DNA of 64,000 bases, from contig NZ_AZDO01000130.1 in NCBI RefSeq assembly GCF_001435505.1, forward strand, positions 1 to 64,000, read 5' to 3'. The translations under genes and the position numbers were made by a program. Origin of the DNA: Companilactobacillus futsaii JCM 17355. GTDB taxonomy: Bacteria > Bacillota > Bacilli > Lactobacillales > Lactobacillaceae. Of the stretch, positions 55,933 through 64,000 are shown piece after piece. Within the stretch, counting starts at the first letter, position 1, and every line of letters starts with the position of its first letter. The notes under the pieces are model-generated. The model made no database searches and was not told where the DNA came from. It worked only from the letters and a program-made list of their open reading frames with translations.

Positions 55933-55998
55933 CTACATGTATATACGTGTAGACTTGGAGGAGACTGTAAGGTTTAATGTATTTTTGATGTTTTTCAT
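55933..55998 (-). CDS. Leader peptide of the serC-serA operon (21 aa, Ser-Ser-Lys-Ser)
   Basis: The frame starts at ATG 55998, 9 bases after GGAGG, and begins about 23 nt after the predicted transcription start. It encodes MKNIKNTLNLTV-SSKS-TRIYM and stops at TAG 55933. Codons 13, 14 and 16 are Ser (TCC, TCC, TCT). The Ser codons abut a stem (AGTCTACA 55955-55948 with TGTAGGCT 55937-55930). The arrangement resembles ribosome-mediated attenuation of amino-acid operons. How stalling changes the downstream fold is not resolved from sequence alone. Confidence 0.65.
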   Translation of the reverse strand: MKNIKNTLNLTVSSKSTRIYM

Positions 55999-56027
55999 AT
56001 TAAAGAACCTCCAATTAACTTAAATAA

Positions 56028-56055
56028 ACTTTAACATTCTTTTAATAATTGTCAA
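56028..56055 (-). promoter_or_regulatory. Promoter of the serC-serA operon
   Basis: On the minus strand a perfect TTGACA (56055-56050), a 16-bp spacer and TAAAGT (56033-56028). The start would fall near 56021, just before the leader-peptide ribosome site. Confidence 0.8.
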
Positions 56056-56114
56056 CTAGTAATCTTTATTTATTATGAATATAATTATCTTAAGACAAAT
56101 ATCTAGGAGGTCGC

Positions 56115-56732
56115 ATGACTCAATTTTATTTTATTCGCCACGGACAAACGAAAGCTAACGTCCTAAAAATGAAACAAGGCACGATTAATTCAGAAATCAC
56201 CTATCTCAATGATAATGGTCAAAAGCAAGCTACAAATTTACGTAATCACTTTGATATTAGTTTCGCAGATAGAATCATCTCCAGTCCTTTAAATCGCACC
56301 AAACAAACTACTGAAATTCTCAATCAAACAGCTCAATTACCAATTAGTTTTGATAAACGATTATTAGAGATTTCATATGGACAATGGGACGGCCAAAAGA
56401 ACGCTGACTTGAGAAAAAAGTACCCAGATGCTTATAATGATTATTGGGACGACGTCTTACCAATGTACGTCAAATACGCTCAAGATGGTGAAACTTTTGA
56501 TGACGTGATCAATCGTGTCCACGAATTCATGATTGATGCCACTAACAAGTATCCTAACGACAAAATTATTTGTGTTACTCATGGCTTCACTATCAAAGCC
56601 GGTGCCTTGGATGTTTTAAAACCTCAAGATCCAATGAGCCTACCAGAACCAAGAAACACTAGCGTGACTAAAATAACAGGCATTAGTGATAGAGAGTTTT
56701 ATTTAGAGTATTATAATCAAATCTTTAATTAA
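56115..56732 (+). CDS. Histidine phosphatase family protein (phosphoglycerate-mutase-like)
   Basis: A 205-aa branch-1 histidine phosphatase. FIRHGQTKAN contains the catalytic RHG (8-10). SSPLNRTKQTTEIL holds the second Arg, LLEISYGQWDGQ the Glu, and CVTHGFTIKAG the second His. The ribosome site AGGAGG is strong. Substrate cannot be inferred: phosphosugar or a nucleotide are possible. Because it faces serC divergently, a phosphoserine phosphatase role standing in for SerB is conceivable but unproven. Confidence 0.85.
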   Translation: MTQFYFIRHGQTKANVLKMKQGTINSEITYLNDNGQKQATNLRNHFDISFADRIISSPLNRTKQTTEILNQTAQLPISFDKRLLEISYGQWDGQKNADLRKKYPDAYNDYWDDVLPMYVKYAQDGETFDDVINRVHEFMIDATNKYPNDKIICVTHGFTIKAGALDVLKPQDPMSLPEPRNTSVTKITGISDREFYLEYYNQIFN

Positions 56733-56751
56733 AATTTCGAGATGAAAAAAT

Positions 56752-57306
56752 GTGACAATTCAACAATTAGAAAATGAAATTATCAAGCAAAAGATTACCA
56801 ATTTTAATGGTTTAAGTGGTTTAGCAAGCGTTAGAAACAGTGATATCGAAGAGTACTTTTATGGCTTCATGGATTGGCTGATCGAAAATAAGATTCTAGA
56901 AAGAGTTAACGATTACTCGGAAGTTAATTTAACTTTACAATATATTAATTCTGATGATTTTATTGTCTGGATCTTACATTTTGGCGATGTCTATGCTAAT
57001 TTGTGTGAACGATATTCCGAGATCATCTATCCAAATGGCTTGAATAAATCAGCAATCAAAAAATTAAAACAATTGAAAAAAATCAACCCTAAGTATTCTT
57101 TTTTAGTTGCCTTGACTCATCATCTTAAAAAGAGTCACTTTTATTCTGATCGTGATCTTGAAAAACTCAATTCACTTTTAAAAAACATCCCAAATAATAA
57201 CAACAGTAAAATAAAACGTAATTCTGCTTTAGGACAGGCTTTATTCGATTCCTTATACACCCTTTCCAATTATGGAATTGAACGAATGGTCAAAAAAAGT
57301 ATCTAA
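56752..57306 (+). CDS. Unrecognised 184-aa protein
   Basis: I do not recognise a family. The protein is hydrophilic and mainly helical in appearance, with no signal peptide, no clear membrane segment and no catalytic motif. It has a Trp/Tyr/Phe-rich middle (YFYGFMDWLIENKIL, DFIVWILHFGDVYANLCERY) and a C-terminal patch SALGQALFDSLYTLSNYG. It starts at GTG 56752 with a weak GAGATG site, 19 bases after the histidine phosphatase stop, so the two likely form an operon ended by the hairpin at 57305-57343. Confidence 0.65.
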   Translation: MTIQQLENEIIKQKITNFNGLSGLASVRNSDIEEYFYGFMDWLIENKILERVNDYSEVNLTLQYINSDDFIVWILHFGDVYANLCERYSEIIYPNGLNKSAIKKLKQLKKINPKYSFLVALTHHLKKSHFYSDRDLEKLNSLLKNIPNNNNSKIKRNSALGQALFDSLYTLSNYGIERMVKKSI

Positions 57307-57343
57307 AAAATCCGCTATCTTAATTGATAACGGATCTTTTTAG
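57305..57343. terminator. Bidirectional terminator
   Basis: ATCCGCTATC (57310-57319) pairs with GATAACGGAT (57326-57335) with one mismatch, flanked by A- and T-runs. It separates the unknown 184-residue gene from the convergent oxidoreductase gene and overlaps the oxidoreductase stop. Confidence 0.8.
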
Positions 57344-58323
57344 TCTAATTTCAAATTAGCTGATTCTAAAGCTTTTTTCACAACCCACATGACATCTTCA
57401 CTGTGTTGCAAATGTTTGCTAACTGCTTGTAAGTCATGGGTTCTAATGATCCTTTCAAATTCAACGAATTCTTGGTACATCCGATGTGGATAAACGTTGT
57501 GATCGATTTTTTCTACCAATTCCTTATCATTATCATAAATATCAAATGATTTCATTTCATTGGCTGGACCGTTGACTACAATTGAACCACGATTGCCTTG
57601 AATGACACTACTTCTAAATGGGATAACTGAATCCTTAGCACCGATGGCTACCGCTTTAACTGATCCATAATCCAAAGTTAAAATTCCAGAAGTATCAATA
57701 TTGCGTTCGATATTTGGTAAATAACTAACTTGTTTTGGACGCCCTAACAAACCGACAATAAAGTGAATATTATAAATATTGAGGTCCATCAAGGCTCCAC
57801 CACCTTTTTTAGGATCAAATGCGGGTAGAATTTCTCCGGCTTTAAAAGCATCATATCGAGATGAATATTGTGAATAATTACTCTCAATAATCTTCAAATC
57901 GCCTAATTCAGGTAATTTCTTCTTTAAATCGAGAAAGTTTTGCAAATATTGGGTCGTAATTGCTTCTAGTAAGATTAAATGCTTCTCTAGAGCGATCTTT
58001 TTCAAATCTTCAAATTCTTGAAACTTAACAGTAAAGGGTTTTTCTGAGATAACATTTTTTCCATTTTCCAAAGCTTTTTTTGCAAATTGATAATGTAAGA
58101 AATTAGGAACTGCTACGTAGACGGTATCAAAATCACTCTTTTGTAATGCTTCGCCAAAATCAGTAAAGACTTGTCCAATATGATATTCATTCTGCAATTG
58201 TTGCAAAACATCAATGCTTCTATTCGTACCGATAATTGCCGTCAATTGTGTTTCTTTTAGATCCTTAGTAATCGTCAAAAAGTCATGTACGATATTTCCT
58301 GAACCAATAATCGCTAATTTCAT
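57340..58323 (-). CDS. Gfo/Idh/MocA family oxidoreductase
   Basis: An NAD(P)-dependent sugar or cyclitol dehydrogenase family member of 327 aa. MKLAIIGSGNIVHDF is the Rossmann N-terminus, EKPFTVKFQE contains the conserved EKP motif with Lys, and the C-terminal substrate domain contains GGGALMDLNIYNIHF with the family's D-x-x-x-H-like residues. ATG 58323 follows GGAGG by 8 bases; the longer frame to 58395 is rejected. The substrate is unknown. The divergent RpiR regulator probably controls it. Confidence 0.9.
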   Translation of the reverse strand: MKLAIIGSGNIVHDFLTITKDLKETQLTAIIGTNRSIDVLQQLQNEYHIGQVFTDFGEALQKSDFDTVYVAVPNFLHYQFAKKALENGKNVISEKPFTVKFQEFEDLKKIALEKHLILLEAITTQYLQNFLDLKKKLPELGDLKIIESNYSQYSSRYDAFKAGEILPAFDPKKGGGALMDLNIYNIHFIVGLLGRPKQVSYLPNIERNIDTSGILTLDYGSVKAVAIGAKDSVIPFRSSVIQGNRGSIVVNGPANEMKSFDIYDNDKELVEKIDHNVYPHRMYQEFVEFERIIRTHDLQAVSKHLQHSEDVMWVVKKALESANLKLD

Positions 58324-58450
58324 TTTCAATGCCTCCAAATCTTTTATCAATTCCATTGAACCACGACTTATTAAGTAATAACGTAATATATACAAAACGG
58401 TAAAAATGTTCCAATTATTTTTATACTAAAAACAAATTAGGTGAAACATT

Positions 58451-59320
58451 ATGACTATTATTAACCAATTAAAGACTCGAGATAATTTCAACGGTTCCGA
58501 AAAAGACTTAGCCAATTACATTTTAAAAAATAAAGAAGATGTTTTAAATTTATCGATTCAAAAGCTGGCTATTAATACCTTCAGTTCGACTTCTACAATT
58601 GTCAGATTATGCCGAAAAATTGGATTGAAAGGTTTTAAAGATTTCAAAATCAAATTATCAGCTGAATTGCAAAAACATTACGACGATATATCAACCGTTG
58701 ATCCCGATTTTCCCTTTACAGAAGATGACTCTAATAAAGAAATTGCCCAAAAAATCGCTAACGTCATGGAAACATCAATCAAGCAAACGAGTGAACTTTT
58801 GGATAATTCCACACTAGAGAAAGCCATTCGTTTAATTTCAAAAGCTAAAAATTTCGGTATTTTTGCATATGGTGATACTTATATTTCTGCTTTAAGTTTT
58901 CAAAACAAGTTAATGAAAATAAATTTTCACGCGCAGTTGCCAACCTTAGTTGAAGAAAGTAACTTTCTAGCAGATAATTTCCAAAAAGATGACTGTGCTC
59001 TTGTAATTTCTTACAGCGGTCGAACCAAAACTACTTATCAAATGACAAAAATCTTACGACTCAACGGTTGTTGTATCATTGCGATTACTGCTGACAAACA
59101 TTCTAAAATTGCTCAACTCAGTGATCTAGTCATCCCAATAAATAACTCGGAAAGCTCGACCGATAAAATCTCACCTTTTGCTTCAAGTGTTGCCATCGAT
59201 TACATTTTAAACACCTTGTATTCGGGATTATTTGTAGCTGATTACGATAATAACCAACGACATCGCTTGGCATCCGAAAAATTATTTTCCGATTCTAGAT
59301 TTTCAGAGCAAAAAAAATAA
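58451..59320 (+). CDS. RpiR/MurR-family transcriptional regulator
   Basis: The N-terminal HTH_6 domain (about 1-78; AINTFSSTSTIVRLCRKIGL, GFKDFKIKLS) and C-terminal SIS sugar-phosphate-binding domain (about 125-260; ALVISYSGRTKTTYQMTKIL) are typical of this family. At 289 aa it is full length. It is divergent from the oxidoreductase gene, with a 127-bp gap that should hold both promoters. The effector is presumably a phosphosugar. GGTGAAA precedes the ATG. Confidence 0.92.
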   Translation: MTIINQLKTRDNFNGSEKDLANYILKNKEDVLNLSIQKLAINTFSSTSTIVRLCRKIGLKGFKDFKIKLSAELQKHYDDISTVDPDFPFTEDDSNKEIAQKIANVMETSIKQTSELLDNSTLEKAIRLISKAKNFGIFAYGDTYISALSFQNKLMKINFHAQLPTLVEESNFLADNFQKDDCALVISYSGRTKTTYQMTKILRLNGCCIIAITADKHSKIAQLSDLVIPINNSESSTDKISPFASSVAIDYILNTLYSGLFVADYDNNQRHRLASEKLFSDSRFSEQKK

Positions 59321-59350
59321 ACCATCCATAAAGGTTGGTTTATTTTTTTA
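59311..59350. terminator. Terminator between the RpiR gene and rplS
   Basis: AATAAACCATCC pairs with GGTTGGTTTATT (one mismatch) around loop ATAAA, with A/T runs on both sides. It serves convergent transcripts of the regulator and rplS. Confidence 0.85.
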
Positions 59351-59378
59351 GAAGTTTTACTTCACTGTTTGCATTAAA

Positions 59379-59732
59379 TTAGATGTCACGACGACGTTCT
59401 TTAATACGAGCAGCCTTACCTGTACGAGCACGTAGGTAGTAAAGCTTGCTACGACGTACACGACCATGTCTGATAACTTCGATTTGTTCAACACGAGGTG
59501 TGTTCAATGGGAATGTTCTTTCAACACCAACACCATTACTCATCTTACGAACAGTGTATGTTGCACTGATTCCTGAACCATGTCTCTTGATTACGACACC
59601 TTCGAATAATTGGATACGTTCACGTGAACCTTCAACAACCTTAGCATGTACACGAATAGTGTCACCACTACGGAAGTCAGGAATATCAGAACGTAATTGT
59701 TCTTTAGTAATATCTTGAATTAATTTATTCAT
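59379..59732 (-). CDS. rplS: 50S ribosomal protein L19
   Basis: It lies at the 30S-50S interface. [36 protein letters not shown] and [21 protein letters not shown] match L19; the basic tail ends KERRRDI. ATG 59732 gives 117 aa (usual length) with AGGGAGA upstream; the frame to 59774 is rejected. It has its own promoter and a short structured leader downstream of trmD. Confidence 0.97.
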   Translation of the reverse strand: MNKLIQDITKEQLRSDIPDFRSGDTIRVHAKVVEGSRERIQLFEGVVIKRHGSGISATYTVRKMSNGVGVERTFPLNTPRVEQIEVIRHGRVRRSKLYYLRARTGKAARIKERRRDI

Positions 59733-59810
59733 AAATAATTTCTCCCTACCGACACTCTTATATATCTCGGACATACAGCGGAATATCGTTAATATGTGCG
59801 TTCAAACACT
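59733..59810 (-). promoter_or_regulatory. rplS leader, candidate L19 autoregulatory element
   Basis: The ~78-nt leader between the promoter and rplS contains the repeated 6-base motif AGAGTG (in TTAAGAGTGTTTG and TAAGAGTGTCGG) and a G-rich segment before the ribosome site. L19 leader elements are known in Firmicutes, but I cannot confirm a match to that consensus by eye. Confidence 0.4.
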
Positions 59811-59816
59811 CTTAAT

Positions 59817-59845
59817 ATGATACTTTATTTGAACTTAATTGTAAA
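59817..59845 (-). promoter_or_regulatory. rplS promoter
   Basis: On the minus strand TTTACA (59845-59840), a 17-bp spacer and TATCAT (59822-59817), immediately after the trmD stop. It allows rplS expression independent of the rpsP-rimM-trmD transcript. Confidence 0.65.
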
Positions 59846-60574
59846 CTAGTTATTTTGGCGAATTTTTTGTAAAAGCTTTTTTTCTTCATCAGTCAACGAA
59901 GCATGCTCCAACAAATCAGGGCGACGCTCTAAAGTTTTCTTCAAAGCTTGTTCTAAACGCCAGAGACGAATTTTTTCATGGTCCCCACTGGTTAATACGT
60001 CAGGAACCTTTTTACCACGGAAATCGGCTGGACGTGAATATTGAGGGTATTCCAACAAATTGTTTGAGAAGGATTCTTCTTCAGCTGAAAATGAATTTCC
60101 CAATACACCCGGCACAAATCGCAATGTTGCATCAATCATGCTCATAGTTGGCAATTCGCCACCCGTCAAAATATAATCACCAATCGACACTTCATCAGTC
60201 ACCAAATCTTTGACACGTTCATCAAAGCCTTCGTAATGTCCACAAATAAACACTAATTGATTTTCTTTAGCAAAATCCTTCGCCATTTTTGTATTGAAAG
60301 TTTTACCAGCTGGATCTAATAAGATGATCCTCTTTTTACCTGGTTTCTCTTTCTCAACATAATCCATGGCATCATAAATTGGTTGAGCTTGCAGCAGCAT
60401 CCCGGCTCCTCCACCATATGGTGCATCGTCAACGTGGTTTTGCTTATTAGTAGTAAAGTCACGAAAATCAACAACATCAATATTTGCAAGTCCTTTTTCT
60501 TGAGCTTTTCCAATCAATGACTCATTTAGTGCCTGAAACATTCTTGGAAAAATACTTAAAATTGTAATATCCAT
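59846..60574 (-). CDS. trmD: tRNA (guanine37-N1)-methyltransferase
   Basis: A SPOUT methyltransferase that makes m1G37 and prevents frameshifting. [46 protein letters not shown] and [13 protein letters not shown] form the trefoil-knot SAM site. At 242 aa it is full length. The ATG overlaps the rimM stop by one base. Confidence 0.97.
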   Translation of the reverse strand: MDITILSIFPRMFQALNESLIGKAQEKGLANIDVVDFRDFTTNKQNHVDDAPYGGGAGMLLQAQPIYDAMDYVEKEKPGKKRIILLDPAGKTFNTKMAKDFAKENQLVFICGHYEGFDERVKDLVTDEVSIGDYILTGGELPTMSMIDATLRFVPGVLGNSFSAEEESFSNNLLEYPQYSRPADFRGKKVPDVLTSGDHEKIRLWRLEQALKKTLERRPDLLEHASLTDEEKKLLQKIRQNN

Positions 60575-61080
60575 TAATCTATCAACCCATCCGGTATTTC
60601 AACTTTGATTTCTTTATTTTCGAGATCAACTTTTTTAATTACATCGTCAATATAAGGTAATAGGATTTCTTTATATTTTGGACCTTTGACGACCCAAACA
60701 TCGTTAGACCCTAATTCCATGATTTCAGTGATTTTGCCAACTTCACCTAAATTTTTGTCGACCACGTTCAAACCGATAATTTGACTGTATAAAAATTCGC
60801 CATCTTCTAGGTCACTAACTTCTTCACCATTAGCAAACAACTCGGATTTAACGAATTTCTCTACGTCATTAATGTTGTCATAGCCTTTTAATTTCACTAA
60901 GACAAAATTCTTATGGGGACGTGATGATTCAACGACAAATTCCGTCTTATCTTTTAAGAACAATTTTGCACCTGACTTAAAACGGTCTTCAGGAAAATCA
61001 GTAATAGGAATTACTCGCAATTCGCCTTTAATACCATGAGTATTTACGATAGTACCAACACGATATAATTTTTCAGTCAT
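60574..61080 (-). CDS. rimM: 16S rRNA processing protein RimM
   Basis: It binds S19 and helps 30S head maturation. [20 protein letters not shown] is the N-terminal barrel, and [20 protein letters not shown] with [17 protein letters not shown] the PRC-barrel domain. ATG 61080 (168 aa) follows GGAGG; the frame to 61128 is upstream noise. It lies between rpsP and trmD as usual. Confidence 0.96.
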   Translation of the reverse strand: MTEKLYRVGTIVNTHGIKGELRVIPITDFPEDRFKSGAKLFLKDKTEFVVESSRPHKNFVLVKLKGYDNINDVEKFVKSELFANGEEVSDLEDGEFLYSQIIGLNVVDKNLGEVGKITEIMELGSNDVWVVKGPKYKEILLPYIDDVIKKVDLENKEIKVEIPDGLID

Positions 61081-61137
61081 TTTTCCTCCGTGAATAAAAA
61101 TGGAACCACGACGATTGTCTGGTCCCATTAAAAATTA

Positions 61138-61410
61138 CTATTTTGTAAATTTGCTTTCATGGAACTTTTGCATAATTCCGTGTTGTTTCAACAAGTGACG
61201 AACAGTATCTGAAGGTTGTGCACCTTTGTTTAACCATTCAACGATCTTGTCATCATCCAACTTGATTTCTTCTGGTTGTGAAATTGGGTTGTAGTAACCA
61301 ACTTGTTCGATAAAGCGACCATCACGTGGTGAACGTGAATCTGCAACTACCAATCTGTAAAATGGTCTTAACTTACTACCCATACGTTTCATTCTGATTT
61401 TAACTGACAT
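61138..61410 (-). CDS. rpsP: 30S ribosomal protein S16
   Basis: [40 protein letters not shown] and the 90-aa length identify S16. ATG 61410 follows TTAGGAGG. A strong terminator separates it from ffh upstream, so rpsP probably begins the rpsP-rimM-trmD transcript, although I could not place its promoter with confidence. Confidence 0.97.
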   Translation of the reverse strand: MSVKIRMKRMGSKLRPFYRLVVADSRSPRDGRFIEQVGYYNPISQPEEIKLDDDKIVEWLNKGAQPSDTVRHLLKQHGIMQKFHESKFTK

Positions 61411-61452
61411 ATGTTTGTTTCCTCCTAAATACTTAACTTCGTTAGTATACAC

Positions 61453-61501
61453 AAAAAAATAAGTGCTGTAAAGAAAAAAACTTTACAGCACTTATTTTTT
61501 T
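61453..61501. terminator. Terminator after ffh
   Basis: AAAAAATAAGTGCTGTAAAG and CTTTACAGCACTTATTTTTT form a perfect stem of about 20 bp around an A-rich 7-base loop (61474-61480). It ends the ftsY-ylxM-ffh transcript next to the ffh stop. Confidence 0.92.
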
Positions 61502-62936
61502 ATGACTTGAAACGTTTGATTTTCTTTAAACGCTTCTTCTTTTTCTTCTTATTACGACGAACCATTGATTTCATAGCCATCTTACCTAGACGACCCTGGA
61601 CGCCATTGCCCATCAATTGTTCCATTCCAGCCATGTTACCTTTACTCATCTTATTCATCATGTCACGAGACTGCTTGAATTGTTTGATCATCCGATTAAC
61701 ATTTTGGACACTCTGACCAGAACCAGCCGCAATTCTACGACGACGTGAAGGATTCAAAAGATCTGGATCTTCACGTTCTTTAGGTGTCATAGAATAAACG
61801 ATAGCTTTCAAATGAGCAATATCTTTCTCGCCAATATTAATATTAGCTAAGGCAGGATTATTAGCCATTCCTGGAATCATCTTCATCAATTCATCCAAAG
61901 GACCCATCTTTTGAATTTGATCCATTTGGTCGATAAAGTCATTGAAATCAAAACTGTTTTCACGAATCTTTTCAGCAACTTCTTTAGCTTGCTTTTCATC
62001 GTAATCAGTTTGAGCCTTTTCAATCAAGGTCAACATGTCACCCATACCAAGGATTCTATTGGCCATACGGTCAGGATGGAAAACATCTAATTGATCGAGT
62101 TTTTCACCTTGTCCAATGAACTTGATTGGCTTACCAGTAACAGAACGAATTGAAAGTGCAGCACCACCACGGGTATCACCATCCAACTTCGTCAAAACGA
62201 CACCAGTAATATCTAGTTGTTCGTCAAAACCGTGTGCAACTTTGGCAGCTACTTGACCAGTCATTGAATCGGCAACGAACAAAATTTCATTCGGATGTGC
62301 TAAATCTTTGATTTTTTGAAGTTCTTCCATCAATTGTTCATCGATTTCCAAACGTCCAGCCGTATCAATAATTACATAATCATTTTTATTTTCCTTGGCG
62401 ACAGCTAAACCATTTTTAACGATTTCAACTGGGTCATTGTCAGTTCCCTCATCATAAACGGGAACGTCTAATTGTTGACCAATAGTCTTCAATTGTTCGA
62501 TGGCAGCAGGACGATAAACGTCTCCGGCAATGAACAATGGACGAGCCTTGTTATTTGTCTTCAAACGATTAGCTAATTTACCAGCTGTGGTAGTTTTACC
62601 AGCACCTTGGAGACCAACCATCATAATGATTGTCGGAATGTGTGGTGCTTTATTCAATGGAACTGCTTCTTGTCCCATCAATTTAGTTAACTCTTCATCA
62701 ACAATCTTAATAACTTGTTGCGAAGGAGTCAAACTTTCCATTACTTCTGCGCCCAAAGCACGTTCACGAACAGTTTTAACGAAAGTCTTGACAACGTCAA
62801 AATTAACGTCGGCTTCCAATAAGGCCATTCGAACTTCACGCATTACTTTACGAACATCTTCATCAGAAAGCTTACCTTTTCCCTTTAAGGAAGAAAAAAC
62901 TTTTTGTAAACGTTCGCTTAATCCTTCAAAAGCCAT
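61500..62936 (-). CDS. ffh: Signal recognition particle protein Ffh
   Basis: The SRP GTPase that binds 4.5S/scRNA and signal peptides. N domain (1-90), G domain with GLQGAGKTTTAGKLA, DTAGRLEIDEQLM and TKLDGDTRGGAAL, and a Met-rich M domain (about 300-450, with MGPLDELMKMIPGM and RRRRIAAGSGQSV). A very basic tail (RRNKKKKKKRLKKIKR) ends the 478-aa protein. It is 9 bases downstream of ylxM. Confidence 0.97.
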   Translation of the reverse strand: MAFEGLSERLQKVFSSLKGKGKLSDEDVRKVMREVRMALLEADVNFDVVKTFVKTVRERALGAEVMESLTPSQQVIKIVDEELTKLMGQEAVPLNKAPHIPTIIMMVGLQGAGKTTTAGKLANRLKTNNKARPLFIAGDVYRPAAIEQLKTIGQQLDVPVYDEGTDNDPVEIVKNGLAVAKENKNDYVIIDTAGRLEIDEQLMEELQKIKDLAHPNEILFVADSMTGQVAAKVAHGFDEQLDITGVVLTKLDGDTRGGAALSIRSVTGKPIKFIGQGEKLDQLDVFHPDRMANRILGMGDMLTLIEKAQTDYDEKQAKEVAEKIRENSFDFNDFIDQMDQIQKMGPLDELMKMIPGMANNPALANINIGEKDIAHLKAIVYSMTPKEREDPDLLNPSRRRRIAAGSGQSVQNVNRMIKQFKQSRDMMNKMSKGNMAGMEQLMGNGVQGRLGKMAMKSMVRRNKKKKKKRLKKIKRFKS

Positions 62937-62945
62937 ACTCTACTC

Positions 62946-63287
62946 CTACATTTCATTTATTTTTGAAATTCTTTGTACTAATGCTGACAATTCCTTATCA
63001 TCAGCATATTTAGTCTGAACCAATTGACTGAGATTTTTTGAAATATCATCAATTTCTTGAGTTTTCTCCACCAATCCCAGCTCTTTTTCAAACGATTCTA
63101 ACAAATTAACAGAACGATGCAAATTATCTAGGACTGCTTGTCTTGAAACATCTAATTGCTCAGAAATCTCACTGAGTGAAAAATCTTCTACATAATAAAG
63201 ATCCATATAGCGACTTTGTTTCTTTGTTAACAATGAATGATAAAAATTATACAACAAATTGATACGGGTCGTTTCATCGATATCCAT
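62946..63287 (-). CDS. ylxM: YlxM-family (p13-like) HTH protein
   Basis: A 113-aa protein encoded between ftsY and ffh in most Firmicutes. RINLLYNFYHSLLTKKQSRY, MDLYYVEDFSLSEISEQLDV and SRQAVLDNLHRSVNLLESFE form a sigma-region-4-like helix-turn-helix. It is thought to influence the SRP pathway. It overlaps the ftsY stop by one base, so it is co-translated. Confidence 0.95.
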   Translation of the reverse strand: MDIDETTRINLLYNFYHSLLTKKQSRYMDLYYVEDFSLSEISEQLDVSRQAVLDNLHRSVNLLESFEKELGLVEKTQEIDDISKNLSQLVQTKYADDKELSALVQRISKINEM

Positions 63288-64000
63288 TACTTATTGGATG
63301 TCCCAACGATTAAATCTTTGAAAAGTCCATAAATAAATTTCTCTGGGTCAAAGTCACGTAAGTCATCCATTTGTTCTCCAAGACCAACTAATTTAACTGG
63401 AATATGTAATTCATTTCTGATTGCCAAGACGACCCCACCTTGGGAACTTCCATCCAATTTAGTCAACACAATACCAGAAACCTCAGTCGTTTCATTGAAT
63501 TGCTTAGCTTGACTTAATGCATTTTGTCCCGTTGATCCATCAAGCACTAACAAAACTTCTTGTGGTGCTTCTGGTAGTTCACGAGTGATGACACGTTTGA
63601 TTTTTTCTAGTTCACGCATCAAACCTTCTTTATTTTGTAATCGTCCAGCTGTATCGACTAACAAGATGTCAAAATCCTCATTGATTGCACGTTGAACGGC
63701 ATCGTAAACGACTGAAGCTGGGTCAGTATGAGCTTTACTTGCTTGAACAGGAACATTTACACGTTTACCCCATTCTTGTAATTGCTCGATTGCTCCAGCT
63801 CTAAATGTATCCCCAGCAGCCAATAAGACTTTCTTACCTTCTGATTGATAACGATGAGCTAATTTTCCGATAGTTGTAGTCTTTCCTGCACCGTTAACAC
63901 CAACGAACAAGAAGATAGTAGGTGTCTTATCGGTACTAAACTTCAAGTTATTATCTTCGTTCTTACCTTCTTCACCATACATATCAACTAATTTACGCAC
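63287..64000 (-). CDS. ftsY: Signal recognition particle receptor FtsY (partial)
   Basis: The SRP receptor GTPase at the membrane. Only the C-terminal 237 codons are visible, as the frame continues past the right window edge. G motifs: GVNGAGKTTTIGKLAHRY (G1), DTAGRLQNKEGLMREL (G3), TKLDGSSQGG (G4) and GLGEQMDDLRDFDP (G5/closing). The expected acidic N-terminal A domain is outside the window. It begins the ftsY-ylxM-ffh unit. Confidence 0.96.
   Translation of the reverse strand: MRKLVDMYGEEGKNEDNNLKFSTDKTPTIFLFVGVNGAGKTTTIGKLAHRYQSEGKKVLLAAGDTFRAGAIEQLQEWGKRVNVPVQASKAHTDPASVVYDAVQRAINEDFDILLVDTAGRLQNKEGLMRELEKIKRVITRELPEAPQEVLLVLDGSTGQNALSQAKQFNETTEVSGIVLTKLDGSSQGGVVLAIRNELHIPVKLVGLGEQMDDLRDFDPEKFIYGLFKDLIVGTSNK

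Noticed and set aside
55802-56021. T-box riboswitch upstream of serC
   Set aside because: No T-box sequence (GGTGG-ACC type) or specifier loop arrangement is present; the short leader-peptide layout fits better.
62530-63018. A 162-codon + strand frame across ffh and ylxM
   Set aside because: Antisense shadow of conserved genes without initiation signals.

Overview
The window is chromosomal DNA from an AT-rich Gram-positive bacterium, most likely a member of the Lactobacillaceae. I infer this from the gene orders hrcA-grpE-dnaK-dnaJ, rimP-nusA-ylxR-ylxQ-infB-rbfA, rpsB-tsf-pyrH-frr-uppS-cdsA-rseP-proS-polC and ftsY-ylxM-ffh-rpsP-rimM-trmD-rplS, the Gram-positive PolC polymerase, a CIRCE element, a Cheo-type LexA box and AGGAGG ribosome sites. 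A genus such as Companilactobacillus is plausible but not proven here.

Left end (1-4.65 kb): the early/lysogeny end of a prophage. A leftward early operon (cro-like gene, a larger HTH gene, a DUF771-like gene, two small genes, recT running off the edge) faces a rightward cI-like repressor, an ImmA-type peptidase and a tyrosine integrase that abuts the 3' end of a tRNA-Ser(CGA) gene, the probable attachment site. Four copies of a 15-bp operator-like site lie in the switch region.

4.6-31 kb: housekeeping genes, almost all on the minus strand: apt-recJ, a sortase, divergent galE, a glutathione-reductase-like flavoprotein, lepA, an unrecognised 231-residue gene inserted between lepA and dnaJ, the CIRCE-controlled heat-shock operon, ribF/truB, the nusA-infB operon (with a very Asn-rich IF2 and a possible NusA autoregulatory leader) and polC.

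30.7-40.7 kb: a 350-bp gap holding a large folded palindromic element separates polC from proS. Then come the proS-rseP-cdsA-uppS-frr-pyrH-tsf-rpsB series, with a structured rpsB leader and a well-formed promoter, two small RNA/DNA-modification type genes, and an acyltransferase.

40.7-52.1 kb: a complete eleven-gene purine operon purE-K-C-S-Q-L-F-M-N-H-D, tightly packed and overlapping, from PRPP to IMP plus the GAR steps, closed by a 21-bp perfect-stem terminator.

52.2-59.3 kb: yneF, ynzC, divergent lexA with its LexA box, and a serC-serA serine operon. The serC leader encodes a 21-residue peptide with clustered Ser codons, followed by mutually exclusive antiterminator and terminator hairpins. 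This is the most unusual regulatory element I see. After it come a histidine phosphatase, an unknown protein, and a divergent Gfo/Idh/MocA oxidoreductase/RpiR regulator pair.

59.3-64 kb: the rplS-trmD-rimM-rpsP and ffh-ylxM-ftsY translation/secretion cluster; ftsY is cut by the window edge. I found no rRNA genes, CRISPR arrays or transposase genes.
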